DNA from: Sphingobacterium pedocola
GTDB taxonomy: Bacteria > Bacteroidota > Bacteroidia > Sphingobacteriales > Sphingobacteriaceae
Assembly (NCBI RefSeq): GCF_015209965.1
Contig: NZ_MU158689.1
Coordinates: 326,648-390,647 of the forward strand
Reading direction: 5' to 3'
DNA length: 64,000 nucleotides
Numbering within the stretch: position 1 is the stretch's first letter; each line of letters starts with the position of its first letter. The notes under the pieces are model-generated. The model saw nothing but the letters and a program-made list of their open reading frames with translations. It was not told where the DNA came from and did not search any database. A program made the position numbers and the translations under genes. Shown here piece by piece: positions 51,289 to 59,627 of the stretch.

Positions 51289-51948
51289 TTAATCCCTCCA
51301 AAGGTAAGGAAATAACAATAAAGAAATTGTAATTGTAATTACATTAATTGCTAGAAGCACCCCTATCTCTCCATAGCTGATAGCACGATCTAATCCTTGG
51401 AGGGCATTTTGAGAAAGCTTGATAAGTACAATTAAAAGAGGTATGACGACCGGAAAAGAAAGCACGGCCATTATAGTGCTATTATTCCCGGTTTTAGAAC
51501 TAATACCCGATACCATCGTGAAAACTGTTGCAAAACTCACTCCACCTAATAGGATGGCTATAAAATAAATAAGTGGATCCCCGACAGGATTTCTGAAGAC
51601 AATAGAATATACAAAATAAGCGATAATGGAAAGAAAGACCATCAGTAGCATATTGTATATTATTTTTGATAATATAACGGCTTTGGCACTTACAATACTG
51701 TAATAATAAAGTTGCCTGTATTGACTTTCTTGAACGAAAGAACGGCTGATAGCATTAATTGATGCAAAGAGTAGAATAATCCAGAATAAGGCATTCCAAA
51801 CTAAAGTATCTACAGATTTGAAAGCTTGGTAACAAACAAAAACCGTAGATACTATATACAATAAGATACTATTGATAGCGTGTTTAGAACGCCATTCTAG
51901 TAGTATCTCTTTTGATACTAAAGTTTTGACTTGCTGAAAAAAGCTCAT
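51289..51948 (-). CDS. ccmB: Haem exporter membrane subunit CcmB
   Basis: The 219-residue protein has six transmembrane helices and the CcmB pattern (KTLVSKEILLEWRSKHAI, then SRSFVQESQYRQLYYYSIVSAKAV, GGVSFATVFTMVSGISSKTGNNSTIMAVLSFPVVIPLL). With CcmA, located elsewhere, it forms the ABC-type machine of cytochrome c maturation. It is the first gene of ccmB-ccsA-ccmD. An IS256 element sits 76 bp upstream but leaves the promoter element 51954-51961 in place. Confidence 0.93.
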   Translation of the reverse strand: MSFFQQVKTLVSKEILLEWRSKHAINSILLYIVSTVFVCYQAFKSVDTLVWNALFWIILLFASINAISRSFVQESQYRQLYYYSIVSAKAVILSKIIYNMLLMVFLSIIAYFVYSIVFRNPVGDPLIYFIAILLGGVSFATVFTMVSGISSKTGNNSTIMAVLSFPVVIPLLIVLIKLSQNALQGLDRAISYGEIGVLLAINVITITISLLLFPYLWRD

Positions 51949-51953
51949 TTATG

Positions 51954-51989
51954 CAAACTTAGATAAAAAGCTTTGCATTCACGAACGAC
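51954..51989 (-). promoter_or_regulatory. Promoter of ccmB; second copy of repeated promoter cassette
   Basis: Minus-strand TAAGTTTG (51961-51954) has a near-match TTCG 20 bp upstream and ends 5 bp before the ccmB start. The 36-bp stretch is almost identical to 34364-34400 before the OsmC gene. It ends 35 bp from the IS256 insertion. Confidence 0.6.
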
Positions 51990-52016
51990 TAATACACAAA
52001 TATGCGTAATTTACCG

Positions 52017-52024
52017 TGGGGTAC
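52017..52024 (+). repeat. Target-site duplication, left copy
   Basis: TGGGGTAC directly precedes the left end of the IS256 element and is repeated at 53384-53391 just after the right end. Eight base pairs is the usual duplication length for this family. Confidence 0.85.
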
Positions 52025-52087
52025 GAGACTGTAAAATAAACTGTGTCAAGAATAATAAAGAGAAGTATTATTTTTGACATAGTAATT

Positions 52088-53314
52088 ATGAGTATTAAGG
52101 AAAACGATTTTGATTTTGAGTCCATGAAGGACAAAGCGCTGGAACAGTTACGCAGCGGAGCATCACTTTATGGCAAGAACGGCGCTTTTGCACCTTTGAT
52201 GAAGAAGTTTTTAGAAGCGGCGTTAGAAGCTGAGATGGAGGGCCATATGGACGAAGTTGAGCGCTCCAGCGGTAACCGGCGTAACGGCAAGTCCAGCAAG
52301 CAGATTCGCACCTCCGATGGCACGATCGATATCGACACTCCCCGTGATCGTCGATCTAACTTCGAACCCCAGCTCATTAAGAAACGTGAGACGATTCTAG
52401 CCGAGAGCCTGGAGAAGAAGATTTTAGGCATGTATGGCCTTGGTATGAGCCTGCGGGATATATCGAACCACATCAAGGAGATGTACGATACAGACATCAG
52501 TCACAGTACGCTTTCTTCCATTACCGATAAGATCATTCCCGAGGTCAAGGAATGGCAGTCAAGAAGCCTTGATTCCCTTTATACGATTGTCTGGATGGAT
52601 GCGATGCACTACAAGGTGAAAGAAGACCATCGTTTTGTATCGCGGGCTGTATACAATATTCTTGGCGTTGACCGAAACGGTCACAAGCATCTGTTAGGGA
52701 TGTATGTTTCGGAGAATGAGGGTGCTAACTTTTGGCTAAGCGTACTGACCGATTTACAGAACCGGGGCGTAGAGGATATCTTAATTGCCTGTATCGATAA
52801 CCTAAAAGGATTTTCAGAAGCGATACAGAGTGTTTTTCCGGATACCGAAGTACAGACCTGTGTAGTGCACCAGATCCGTAACAGCCTCAAGTATGTGGCT
52901 AGTAAGGACCAAAAGGAGTTTATGAATGATCTAAAACCTGTCTACCGTGCCGATACATTGGATCTTGCCGGACTGCGGATGGATGAACTTCAGGACAAAT
53001 GGGGGGAAAAATACCCAGTGGTCATCGACTCCTGGCGGCGTAACTGGGAACGTTTGACCACTTATTTCCGTTACGACAAATCCATCCGAAAATTAATCTA
53101 TACGACCAATACGATCGAGGGATTCCATCGCCAAGTCCGTAAGGTCACTAAAACCAAAGGTGCCTTCACCTCGGACATGGCGTTATTGAAACTGATCTAT
53201 TTAGCACATAAAAACATTAAGAAGAAATGGACGATGCCACTGGCCAATTGGGGAACAACGGCACAAAAATTAGCTATTTGGTTTCCCGGAAGAATGGTGT
53301 TAGATTTGCAATAA
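52088..53314 (+). CDS. IS256-family (Mutator-type) transposase
   Basis: The 408-residue DDE transposase starts at ATG 52088 (MSIKENDF); the frame is open upstream but the extra residues fall in the terminal repeat region. Catalytic residues are visible: first Asp in VWMDAMHYK, second in CIDNLKGFSEAI, and Glu in IYTTNTIEGFHRQVRK. The N-terminal region (about 15-120) has the Mutator-type DNA-binding section (SGNRRNGKSSKQIRTSDG, IDTPRDRRSNFEP). It is full length with no frameshift. It moves the element by a copy-out, circle intermediate in known IS256 relatives. Confidence 0.97.
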   Translation: MSIKENDFDFESMKDKALEQLRSGASLYGKNGAFAPLMKKFLEAALEAEMEGHMDEVERSSGNRRNGKSSKQIRTSDGTIDIDTPRDRRSNFEPQLIKKRETILAESLEKKILGMYGLGMSLRDISNHIKEMYDTDISHSTLSSITDKIIPEVKEWQSRSLDSLYTIVWMDAMHYKVKEDHRFVSRAVYNILGVDRNGHKHLLGMYVSENEGANFWLSVLTDLQNRGVEDILIACIDNLKGFSEAIQSVFPDTEVQTCVVHQIRNSLKYVASKDQKEFMNDLKPVYRADTLDLAGLRMDELQDKWGEKYPVVIDSWRRNWERLTTYFRYDKSIRKLIYTTNTIEGFHRQVRKVTKTKGAFTSDMALLKLIYLAHKNIKKKWTMPLANWGTTAQKLAIWFPGRMVLDLQ

Positions 53315-53318
53315 GCAA

Positions 53319-53360
53319 AATGGTTCAATTACCACCCCGCGGGGTGGTAATTGAACCATT
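53319..53360. repeat. 42-bp perfect palindrome at 3' end of IS256 element
   Basis: Positions 53319 to 53360 are exactly self-complementary, centred on CCCCGCGGGG (53335-53344), with arms beginning AATGGTTCAATTACCA. It starts 4 bp after the transposase stop codon and touches the right terminal repeat. As RNA it makes a very stable hairpin, a likely terminator or insulator, though no U-tract follows. Confidence 0.9.
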
Positions 53361-53383
53361 GACACAGTTTGTTTTACACTCCC

Positions 53384-53391
53384 TGGGGTAC
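53384..53391 (+). repeat. Target-site duplication, right copy
   Basis: TGGGGTAC matches 52017-52024 and directly follows the right end of the IS256 element. Confidence 0.85.
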
Positions 53392-53428
53392 AAAATACAA
53401 TCGTCTCTAAACAGCTGTTACTTGATAA

Positions 53429-53806
53429 CTAGGCGTTAGAAATATCTGATTTTGCTTTGTCCGCAACATCTTCTGCTTTCGTTGAAAATTTATTTGCTGC
53501 ATCTGAAGCCTTGCTTGCCCAGTCTGTGGCTTTTTCAGACGCTTTATCTATCACTTGTTTACCCACATCCTGAGCACGAGCTTTAAGACCTTCTAAATCT
53601 GATTTTGCGGTTTTAGCGAATTTAGCCGCTTTTTTTGCCTCTTTTTTAGAAATGTCCTTTATCGATCTAGTAAGATCTTTGATGCCTTCATTTGCGCGAT
53701 CTAGTTGTTTCTTGCCGTCTTCCGTACCGAGTAAATAATATGCGGCTGTACCTACTGCTAATCCTAATAATGCAAATGCTACTAATCCATTTCTATTCTT
53801 TTCCAT
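53429..53806 (-). CDS. YtxH-domain-like protein
   Basis: The 125-residue protein has one N-terminal membrane helix (about 7-26: GLVAFALLGLAVGTAAYYLLG) followed by a lysine- and alanine-rich amphipathic helix with repeated KAK/ASDAANK units. This is the usual composition of YtxH/late-embryogenesis-like stress proteins of Bacteroidota, which increase in stationary phase or osmotic stress. It is a single gene, just right of the IS256 element, facing it. No enzyme function is expected. Confidence 0.82.
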   Translation of the reverse strand: MEKNRNGLVAFALLGLAVGTAAYYLLGTEDGKKQLDRANEGIKDLTRSIKDISKKEAKKAAKFAKTAKSDLEGLKARAQDVGKQVIDKASEKATDWASKASDAANKFSTKAEDVADKAKSDISNA

Positions 53807-53901
53807 GACGTGTGTGTTTTTATAATTATTCTGTAATCTACTTGTTTTAGGTAAACAACTGTTATTCCAAAAAGTTTGGAATAAATATAATTAACGAAAA
53901 T

Positions 53902-55737
53902 TTAACGCTCTACCTTTTGCGTAGATTGTAATGTAAACAGATGATGATATAAACCACTTCCTTTAGAAAGCAGATCGATATGGTTACCAAAGTCCGAAAT
54001 AATTCCATTTTCAACAATTAAGATAGAATCGGCGTTCTTTATAGTAGAAAGCCGATGGGCGATGACAATCGATGTTCGGTTTTTCATCAATTCTTCTAAG
54101 GCTTCTTGTACAAGTCTTTCTGATTCAGAATCTAAAGAGGAAGTCGCTTCATCGAGGATCAAAATAGCAGGATCTTTTAATAGCGCCCTTGCAATGGCAA
54201 TGCGCTGTCGCTGTCCCCCAGATAATTTTACGCCTCTTTCACCCACTAACGTGTCATATCCATCTGGAAATCCCATAATGAAGTCGTGAGCGTTTGCACG
54301 CTTGGAGGCTTCAATAATACTTTCCGCATCAGCATCTAGTCGGCCATAATTAATATTTTCGCGGATAGTTCCTCCAAAAAGAAGTACATCTTGGGGGACA
54401 ATTGCTACTTGATTCCGGATATCGGTCAACGAAAAACTAGAAGATACCCTGTCGTCATACCGGATTTCTCCCGATTGTGGTTGATAAAATTGTAATATCA
54501 GCGAAGCTATAGTCGATTTACCTGTTCCACTTGGGCCTACAATTGCTATTTTTTGCCCAGCTTCAGCCGTAAAAGATATGTCTTTTAGAATTTGGATATC
54601 GCGCCTTGATGGATAAGCAAAGGCAACATGATCAAATGTGAGCTTACCTCGGATTATTCGGCTAATTTCTTTATCATCTTCCGTTACTTTTATATCTTCT
54701 GTTTTTTCATTCAAAATCTCAATTACACGTTCACTAGCTCCTAATGCCCGTTGGATACCGGCATATAATTCTGGAAAACTTCCCATGGAGCCCGCGACAA
54801 ACATAGAGTACAGAATGTAAGTTGTAAGATCACCCACAGTGATTTCACCCGATGAGACTAATAAAGCGCCATACCAGATCACGGCAATGACCGCTCCAAA
54901 TATGCAGAAGATAATAAAAGACGCAAATACTCCACGATAGGTAGCACCTTTTACCGCTAAGCTGACTACTGAATCTAATTTCTTTGAATATCGCCTGGCT
55001 TCGTAGAACTCATTTACAAAAGCTTTGACATTACTAATGCCGAGCAATGTCTCCTGAACAATGCTGTTGGAGTCTGCCAATTGATCCTGAGTTTGTCGCG
55101 AAAGACTACGGATAAATCTTCCAAAAAATATAGCCGTAACCACCAATATTGGCAATATACACAGATTCATTAAGGCTAGCTTGGGCGACACGACTATTAG
55201 TAAAATTATACCTAAGGCTAGGCTAATCGCCTGACGAATTATCTCTGCTACAGTTGTAGTCATCGTGTCTTGTATTTGAGATAAGTCCGATGAGAGTCTG
55301 CTATTCAGTTCGCCCACCCTTCTATTCGCAAAAAAATCGATGGGTAGCGTAATTAATTTATAATAGGTATCTCGGCGAATGCTCGCCAAAGCTTTTTCGG
55401 CTACTTCAACAAAAAGTCTAATCCGGAAAAACGACATTAGAGATTGAAAAAATAGAATACCTAACGAGAGCGACCCGATGAAAAGAATGCTACTTGGTAA
55501 CCAGGGGTAGGTTTGTTTGCCTTGAGCCGAATCTATCATAGCACCCAGTAAGGCAGGAAAGGTAAGCATAGTAAGACTGGATAAAATCAAAAAAACCATC
55601 CCAAACAGGAATTTTGTACGGTAGGGTCTGAGGTAAGAAAATATTTGAAATGCTTTCTTCGCTAATGCCTTATTTAGCTTGGGTTTCGGTAAATCCTCGG
55701 AATGTGAATCCCCACTATTCAATCTCGGTCTGGCCAT
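53902..55737 (-). CDS. MsbA-like ABC transporter, fused permease and ATPase
   Basis: The 611-residue half-transporter has an N-terminal six-helix ABC exporter domain (about 35-330) and a nucleotide-binding domain (about 360-600): Walker A VGPSGTGKST, Q-loop IVPQDVLLF, signature KLSGGQRQRIAIARALL, Walker B AILILDEATSSLD and switch His in VIAHRLST. It would export lipids, peptides or drugs as a homodimer. The substrate is not defined; similarity to lipid A flippases is general. A promoter-like TATCTTTG (minus strand, 55775-55768) lies about 30 bp upstream. It precedes the YtxH-like gene by about 95 bp. Confidence 0.94.
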   Translation of the reverse strand: MARPRLNSGDSHSEDLPKPKLNKALAKKAFQIFSYLRPYRTKFLFGMVFLILSSLTMLTFPALLGAMIDSAQGKQTYPWLPSSILFIGSLSLGILFFQSLMSFFRIRLFVEVAEKALASIRRDTYYKLITLPIDFFANRRVGELNSRLSSDLSQIQDTMTTTVAEIIRQAISLALGIILLIVVSPKLALMNLCILPILVVTAIFFGRFIRSLSRQTQDQLADSNSIVQETLLGISNVKAFVNEFYEARRYSKKLDSVVSLAVKGATYRGVFASFIIFCIFGAVIAVIWYGALLVSSGEITVGDLTTYILYSMFVAGSMGSFPELYAGIQRALGASERVIEILNEKTEDIKVTEDDKEISRIIRGKLTFDHVAFAYPSRRDIQILKDISFTAEAGQKIAIVGPSGTGKSTIASLILQFYQPQSGEIRYDDRVSSSFSLTDIRNQVAIVPQDVLLFGGTIRENINYGRLDADAESIIEASKRANAHDFIMGFPDGYDTLVGERGVKLSGGQRQRIAIARALLKDPAILILDEATSSLDSESERLVQEALEELMKNRTSIVIAHRLSTIKNADSILIVENGIISDFGNHIDLLSKGSGLYHHLFTLQSTQKVER

Positions 55738-55767
55738 TTATACTATTCTTATATCTATTTCGAGAGG

Positions 55768-55775
55768 CAAAGATA
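55768..55775 (-). promoter_or_regulatory. -7 element of ABC transporter gene
   Basis: CAAAGATA at 55768-55775 reads TATCTTTG on the minus strand, a match to TAnnTTTG, 30 bp before the start at 55737. A TTTG lies about 23 bp further upstream, slightly beyond the usual spacing. Confidence 0.45.
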
Positions 55776-55808
55776 AAGATATAATGTTTGGCGGTTATCA
55801 AACTTTCG

Positions 55809-56339
55809 TCACTTTTTGGGATTTAATACCTTATGCTGTTTATAAATAATAAGTCCTAATACGGTAATAATGGAGAAGCTAATGTACAGCGTATCGTTTC
55901 CGTTAAGTCCCTTACTCTCCTGTGTTTTAATTTCTTCTTTGAACCTGTCGTTTTCCTGTTGAAGTTTGGAGATCGTTTTCATGTAGGCCGTTACTTGTGT
56001 GTCAAATTCCGTAGCTAACTTTTGAAATCTCGCACGTTCATCATCTTTGAGAGCAAGCAGTTTGCGCGTTTCGATGAAAATTTTGTTGTCATTGATGACG
56101 ATCATTTTCAGGATATCAATAGACTTTTGCATATCTCCTTTTGTTTTGAAGATCCCGAATACGCCTGTTTTCTGATCCAGCGAAATATTATATTCTTCAA
56201 ATTTGCGACTACGCTCATCTAATAATGTATTTACCCGCTTACGTTGTTGCTCAAAGGAGGCAGAATCAACTTGTAAGTTCTGAGAAAATAACGGATGACC
56301 TAAGCCTATTAATATAATAAAATACAGTATTTTTTTCAT
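55809..56339 (-). CDS. Exported coiled-coil protein with C-terminal membrane helix
   Basis: The 176-residue protein has a signal peptide (about 1-19, ending LFSQN), a long charged helical region (about 25-140) and a C-terminal hydrophobic helix (about 152-168: ISFSIITVLGLIIYK) followed by a short basic tail. No domain is recognised. It may be a periplasmic coiled coil anchored at the C-terminus. It is 71 bp upstream of the ABC transporter on the same strand, so joint transcription is possible. Confidence 0.72.
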   Translation of the reverse strand: MKKILYFIILIGLGHPLFSQNLQVDSASFEQQRKRVNTLLDERSRKFEEYNISLDQKTGVFGIFKTKGDMQKSIDILKMIVINDNKIFIETRKLLALKDDERARFQKLATEFDTQVTAYMKTISKLQQENDRFKEEIKTQESKGLNGNDTLYISFSIITVLGLIIYKQHKVLNPKK

Positions 56340-56434
56340 GGGTAAAAGTTATTACTACTTAACTCCTCAAAAGTGCCGTGTAAGAAGTTATTCTTAGAGA
56401 TTTATAGGTTTTCTGCCCTAATGTCGGCTTCTTT

Positions 56435-57223
56435 TTAATTATCTAGAAATTTAACCATGATAGTCTCGTCTTGGTGTAATCCCAGCAGATTACTCGCATG
56501 ACCTTTATTAATGGCGATTTCCAAATAATTACTGATGCCGAAAAGACAAAGCTTTTCACCTTCAGATACTTCATTGTAATGCCAGCTCATTTTTTCAATG
56601 GTCTCATTACGTTTGAAAAATAAGGTAAAATTCCGACCTCTTTGAACCTGATTAAATAGGTCTTTACTGATATTACTGATGACATTGCCAAAAGAATCGA
56701 TATAAGAAACATGACCTTTGATGATGTTATTGTTTTCAATAATCGGAAGGAGAGGTTTCTTTTTAAGCGGTTCCTCGATTTTTGATCCCAATTCGCTGAT
56801 ATTTCCTCCGTTGGCGATATGACAGGCGGCCTTCACCAAGATGTCTGCCAACGGAAAATGAAGAAATCGAAGGTCCTGCATCACTTCGATTTCAACCAAC
56901 TCTTCTGCTTGGTCGTCGCCTAATATAATGCTAAATATCCCGTTGTCTGCTCCTACAAAATAGTGTCCATCATATTTCATGGCAACATAGCTGCCCCCTT
57001 CCTGAAATACCGTGTCTATTCCGATTAAGTGAACTGTGTTTTTTGGAAAGTAGTGGTAAGCATTCTGTAAGATAAATGCTGCATTTTGGATATTGAAAGA
57101 AGGAATTTCATGGCTGATATCGAACAAACGAACGTCAGGTAGCAATGATATAATGCTACCTTTGAGTGCGGCTTGATAAAAGTCGCGGTATCCCAAGTCC
57201 GTTGTTAATGTTATTACTCCCAT
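56435..57223 (-). CDS. SAM hydroxide adenosyltransferase (DUF62 family)
   Basis: The 262-residue protein belongs to the fluorinase-like DUF62 family, which hydrolyses S-adenosylmethionine to adenosine and methionine. Visible features are the N-terminal VITLTTDLGYRDFYQAALKG (SAM-binding Asp), DISHEIPSFNIQNAAFIL, GADNGIFS and the C-terminal barrel with FGISNYLEIAINKGHASNLLG. The substitution pattern is that of hydrolases, not fluorinases, as the halide pocket loop is absent. Single gene, divergent from phoH across 259 bp. Confidence 0.93.
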   Translation of the reverse strand: MGVITLTTDLGYRDFYQAALKGSIISLLPDVRLFDISHEIPSFNIQNAAFILQNAYHYFPKNTVHLIGIDTVFQEGGSYVAMKYDGHYFVGADNGIFSIILGDDQAEELVEIEVMQDLRFLHFPLADILVKAACHIANGGNISELGSKIEEPLKKKPLLPIIENNNIIKGHVSYIDSFGNVISNISKDLFNQVQRGRNFTLFFKRNETIEKMSWHYNEVSEGEKLCLFGISNYLEIAINKGHASNLLGLHQDETIMVKFLDN

Positions 57224-57482
57224 ACTAACAGCACGTTGTCTTTTGAAACGCGCTCAAAATAGCTTTACGAATTCTTTGTCGAGCTACAAAAGTAGCAAAA
57301 CTGCTCATCTTGCGTGCTAAAAGCCCTCAAATTAATTAATATTTTTTACAATTCTTAATTGGCCAATTTAAGTTTGTAAATTTGAATGTTTTAGTATAAG
57401 ATATTGACAAAAACTCATTCGGAAATCGAAAATCTTATCTATATTTATCCACAAGGTATTACAAAGTTAAATTAAAAATAAT
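57224..57482. promoter_or_regulatory. Divergent regulatory gap with a perfect DnaA box
   Basis: The gap between the DUF62 and phoH genes holds TTATCCACA at 57445-57453, a perfect DnaA-box consensus, 30 bp before phoH. Two overlapping -7 candidates, TAAGTTTG (57369-57376) and TAAATTTG (57377-57384), face phoH. No gene is present in the gap. Confidence 0.4.
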
Positions 57483-58457
57483 TTGAGCGAATTAATCATC
57501 AATCTAGATAGCGTAAATCTAGTTTCCTTATGGGGGGCACAAAATGAAAACTTTGAGTTTATAAAAACTGCATTTCCGAAATTGCGCTTGGTGGCGAGAG
57601 GTGATGAATTGAAAGTGCTAGGTGAAGTCGTTGAACAAAAGATTTTTGAAGAATCTTTTAATAGGATATTGGATCACGCTGCAAAATTTAATTCGTTGTC
57701 GGCATTAGATTTAGAAGAATTGCTGCGTTCAAGAGTTGCTGCTTCTGTGTCGGTTAAGAAAGAAAAATCGGAAGAAGGGCGGGTTGCCTTTAAGGGAGAA
57801 CCTATCGTGTATGGGCCGAACGGCTTGATCGTGAGGGCACGGACGGCCAATCAGCTTAAGATGGTAGAGAGTATTAATAAAAATGATATTATTTTTGCCA
57901 TAGGTCCAGCAGGTACGGGAAAGACGTATACCGCGGTCGCTCTAGCTGTACGCGCTTTACGTAATAAAGAAATAAAACGTATTATTCTGACGCGTCCGGC
58001 AGTGGAAGCGGGAGAGAACTTAGGTTTTTTGCCCGGAGACCTGAAAGAGAAGGTCGATCCGTACTTGCGCCCATTGTACGACGCGTTGGATGATATGATA
58101 CCGGTAGAAAAGTTAAAAGGTTATTTAGAGAATAGAACAATCGAAGTGGCACCGCTAGCATTTATGCGCGGGCGGACATTGGATAATTGTTTTGTGATTC
58201 TGGATGAGGCACAAAATGCGACAGATATGCAGCTCAAAATGTTTTTGACGCGTATGGGGCCTACGGCTAAATTTATCGTAACGGGAGATCTGACGCAAAT
58301 AGATTTACCGAAAAAGACACAATCTGGATTGGCTACTGCGGTGAAAATACTGGAAAATGTAGAAGGTATAGATGTTATACATCTCACCGGTTCGGACGTA
58401 GTTCGCCATAAATTAGTGAGAAGAATTTTAGAGGCTTACGGCGATTTAAACACTTAG
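57483..58457 (+). CDS. PhoH-family ATPase
   Basis: The 324-residue protein has an N-terminal KH-like or beta-rich domain (about 1-100: LRLVARGDELKVLGE) and the PhoH P-loop ATPase: Walker A AIGPAGTGKTYTAVALA (near 140), Walker B NCFVILDEAQNATDMQ (near 235), and the sensor FIVTGDLTQIDLP. PhoH proteins act in RNA metabolism and stress; PhoH2-type nuclease fusion is absent. The start is TTG 57483. It is followed 34 bp later by purC on the same strand. Confidence 0.94.
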   Translation: MSELIINLDSVNLVSLWGAQNENFEFIKTAFPKLRLVARGDELKVLGEVVEQKIFEESFNRILDHAAKFNSLSALDLEELLRSRVAASVSVKKEKSEEGRVAFKGEPIVYGPNGLIVRARTANQLKMVESINKNDIIFAIGPAGTGKTYTAVALAVRALRNKEIKRIILTRPAVEAGENLGFLPGDLKEKVDPYLRPLYDALDDMIPVEKLKGYLENRTIEVAPLAFMRGRTLDNCFVILDEAQNATDMQLKMFLTRMGPTAKFIVTGDLTQIDLPKKTQSGLATAVKILENVEGIDVIHLTGSDVVRHKLVRRILEAYGDLNT

Positions 58458-58468
58458 AATAAAAAGGG

Positions 58469-58483
58469 GGTACGTTGCGTACC
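58469..58483 (+). promoter_or_regulatory. Small hairpin just before purC start
   Basis: GGTACG (58469-58474) pairs with CGTACC (58478-58483) around TTG, preceded by AAAAAGGG. It ends 8 bp before the purC start codon, a place where it could affect ribosome access. No purine riboswitch fold is visible. Confidence 0.35.
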
Positions 58484-58491
58484 AATAATAT

Positions 58492-59439
58492 ATGAACGCG
58501 ATAAACGAAACAAATTTTAATTTTGACAAGCAGACTGCTTTTTACAGAGGTAAGGTTAGAGATGTATATACGATCGATAATCAATATTTAGTGATGGTGG
58601 CGTCAGACCGTATTTCGGCCTTTGATGTCGTATTACCTCGTTCTATACCTTACAAAGGACAAGTGTTAAATCAGATTGCAGCTAAATTTTTGAAAGCCAC
58701 GGCTGATATCCTACCCAACTGGGTCATATCCGTTCCCGATCCCAGTGTCACTATTGGGCAGATGTGCGAGCCTTTTAAAGTTGAAATGGTTATTCGTGGG
58801 TATTTAGCAGGGCACGCTTGGCGTACCTATGCAGCTGGGGGGCGCGAATTGTGCGGAGAAGTATTAGCTGAAGGGTTGAAAGAAAATGACAAACTCCCTG
58901 AACCAATCATTACACCAACTACTAAAGCAGCTGTAGGCCACGATGAGGATATTTCCAAAGTCGATATTTTAGCGAATGGAATAGTTAGTGAAGAAGATTA
59001 CGTGCAACTGGAGCAATATACCAAAGCGCTTTTTCAACGCGGAACAGAGATCGCAAAAAAACGAGGGTTAATCTTGGTCGATACAAAGTATGAATTTGGT
59101 AAAAAAAATGGAAAAATCTATTTGATAGATGAAATTCATACCCCCGACTCTTCCCGCTATTTTTATGCAGAAGGATATGAAGAGCGTCAAGCCGCAGAGG
59201 AGCCTCAAAAACAGCTCTCAAAAGAATTTGTTCGTCAGTGGTTGATAGAAAATGGTTTCCAAGGCAAAGATGGACAGCAAGTCCCAGAAATGACAGAAGA
59301 GATCATACGGTCTATTTCAGAACGTTATATCGAGCTTTATGAACATATTACAGGCGAAGAATTTATTTATCCCGAGGCCGAGGAAGTGCTGACTCGAGTG
59401 GAAAAAAACGTAAAACAGGCATTGTCAACTTTGGGTTAA
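58492..59439 (+). CDS. purC: Phosphoribosylaminoimidazole-succinocarboxamide synthase
   Basis: The 315-residue SAICAR synthetase joins aspartate to CAIR in purine biosynthesis. The family hallmarks are [29 protein letters not shown] (nucleotide loop), [24 protein letters not shown], and [32 protein letters not shown] (metal and ATP site). It is longer than the E. coli enzyme (237) by a C-terminal extension of about 60 residues, usual in Bacteroidota and eukaryotes. A 23-bp repeat and a micro-ORF follow before the next gene. Confidence 0.98.
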   Translation: MNAINETNFNFDKQTAFYRGKVRDVYTIDNQYLVMVASDRISAFDVVLPRSIPYKGQVLNQIAAKFLKATADILPNWVISVPDPSVTIGQMCEPFKVEMVIRGYLAGHAWRTYAAGGRELCGEVLAEGLKENDKLPEPIITPTTKAAVGHDEDISKVDILANGIVSEEDYVQLEQYTKALFQRGTEIAKKRGLILVDTKYEFGKKNGKIYLIDEIHTPDSSRYFYAEGYEERQAAEEPQKQLSKEFVRQWLIENGFQGKDGQQVPEMTEEIIRSISERYIELYEHITGEEFIYPEAEEVLTRVEKNVKQALSTLG

Positions 59440-59514
59440 CTCATCGAAAGTGGAGTGATACCCGGCTGCAAGCCATATTGAGGATATGTTAAGCAAAGAA
59501 ATGGCTTTAACCGT

Positions 59515-59537
59515 CAAATAATATACATATGAAATAT
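59515..59537 (+). repeat. 23-bp direct repeat, first copy
   Basis: The sequence starting CAAATAATATACATATGAAA is exactly repeated at 59605-59627, 90 bp away, where it includes the start codon of the STAS gene. The weaker similarity GGCTTTAACCG to GGCCGTTAAAAG before each copy suggests an old partial tandem duplication. Confidence 0.85.
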
Positions 59538-59600
59538 CCAGGTAGCAATGGCTACACAAACACGAATGAATATAGTTTGGATATTCCATATGGCCGTTAA
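59529..59600 (+). CDS. Possible 23-residue micro-protein
   Basis: ATG 59529 lies inside the first direct-repeat copy, at the same place that the STAS start codon has in the second copy. The frame reads MKYPGSNGYTNTNEYSLDIP and ends at TAA 59598 with 23 residues. The first three residues equal those of the STAS protein (MKY). It may be a translated leader peptide or a chance frame in a duplicated start region. Confidence 0.3.
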   Translation: MKYPGSNGYTNTNEYSLDIPYGR

Positions 59601-59604
59601 AAGA

Positions 59605-59627
59605 CAAATAATATACATATGAAATAT
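59605..59627 (+). repeat. 23-bp direct repeat, second copy at STAS start
   Basis: Exact copy of 59515-59537; it contains the ATG of the STAS gene at 59619. Confidence 0.85.

Larger units (their letters stand above)
52025..53383 (+). mobile_element. Complete IS256-family insertion sequence
   Basis: The 1359-bp element is bounded by imperfect inverted repeats of about 25 bp: left 52025-52049 and right 53359-53383, sharing TGTAAAA-AAACTGTGTCAA with three mismatches. An 8-bp duplication (TGGGGTAC) flanks it. One transposase ORF fills the element. Between its stop and the right repeat is a 42-bp perfect palindrome. All parts are intact, so it should be active. It inserted in the gap between ccmB and the YtxH-like gene. 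Confidence 0.93.
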
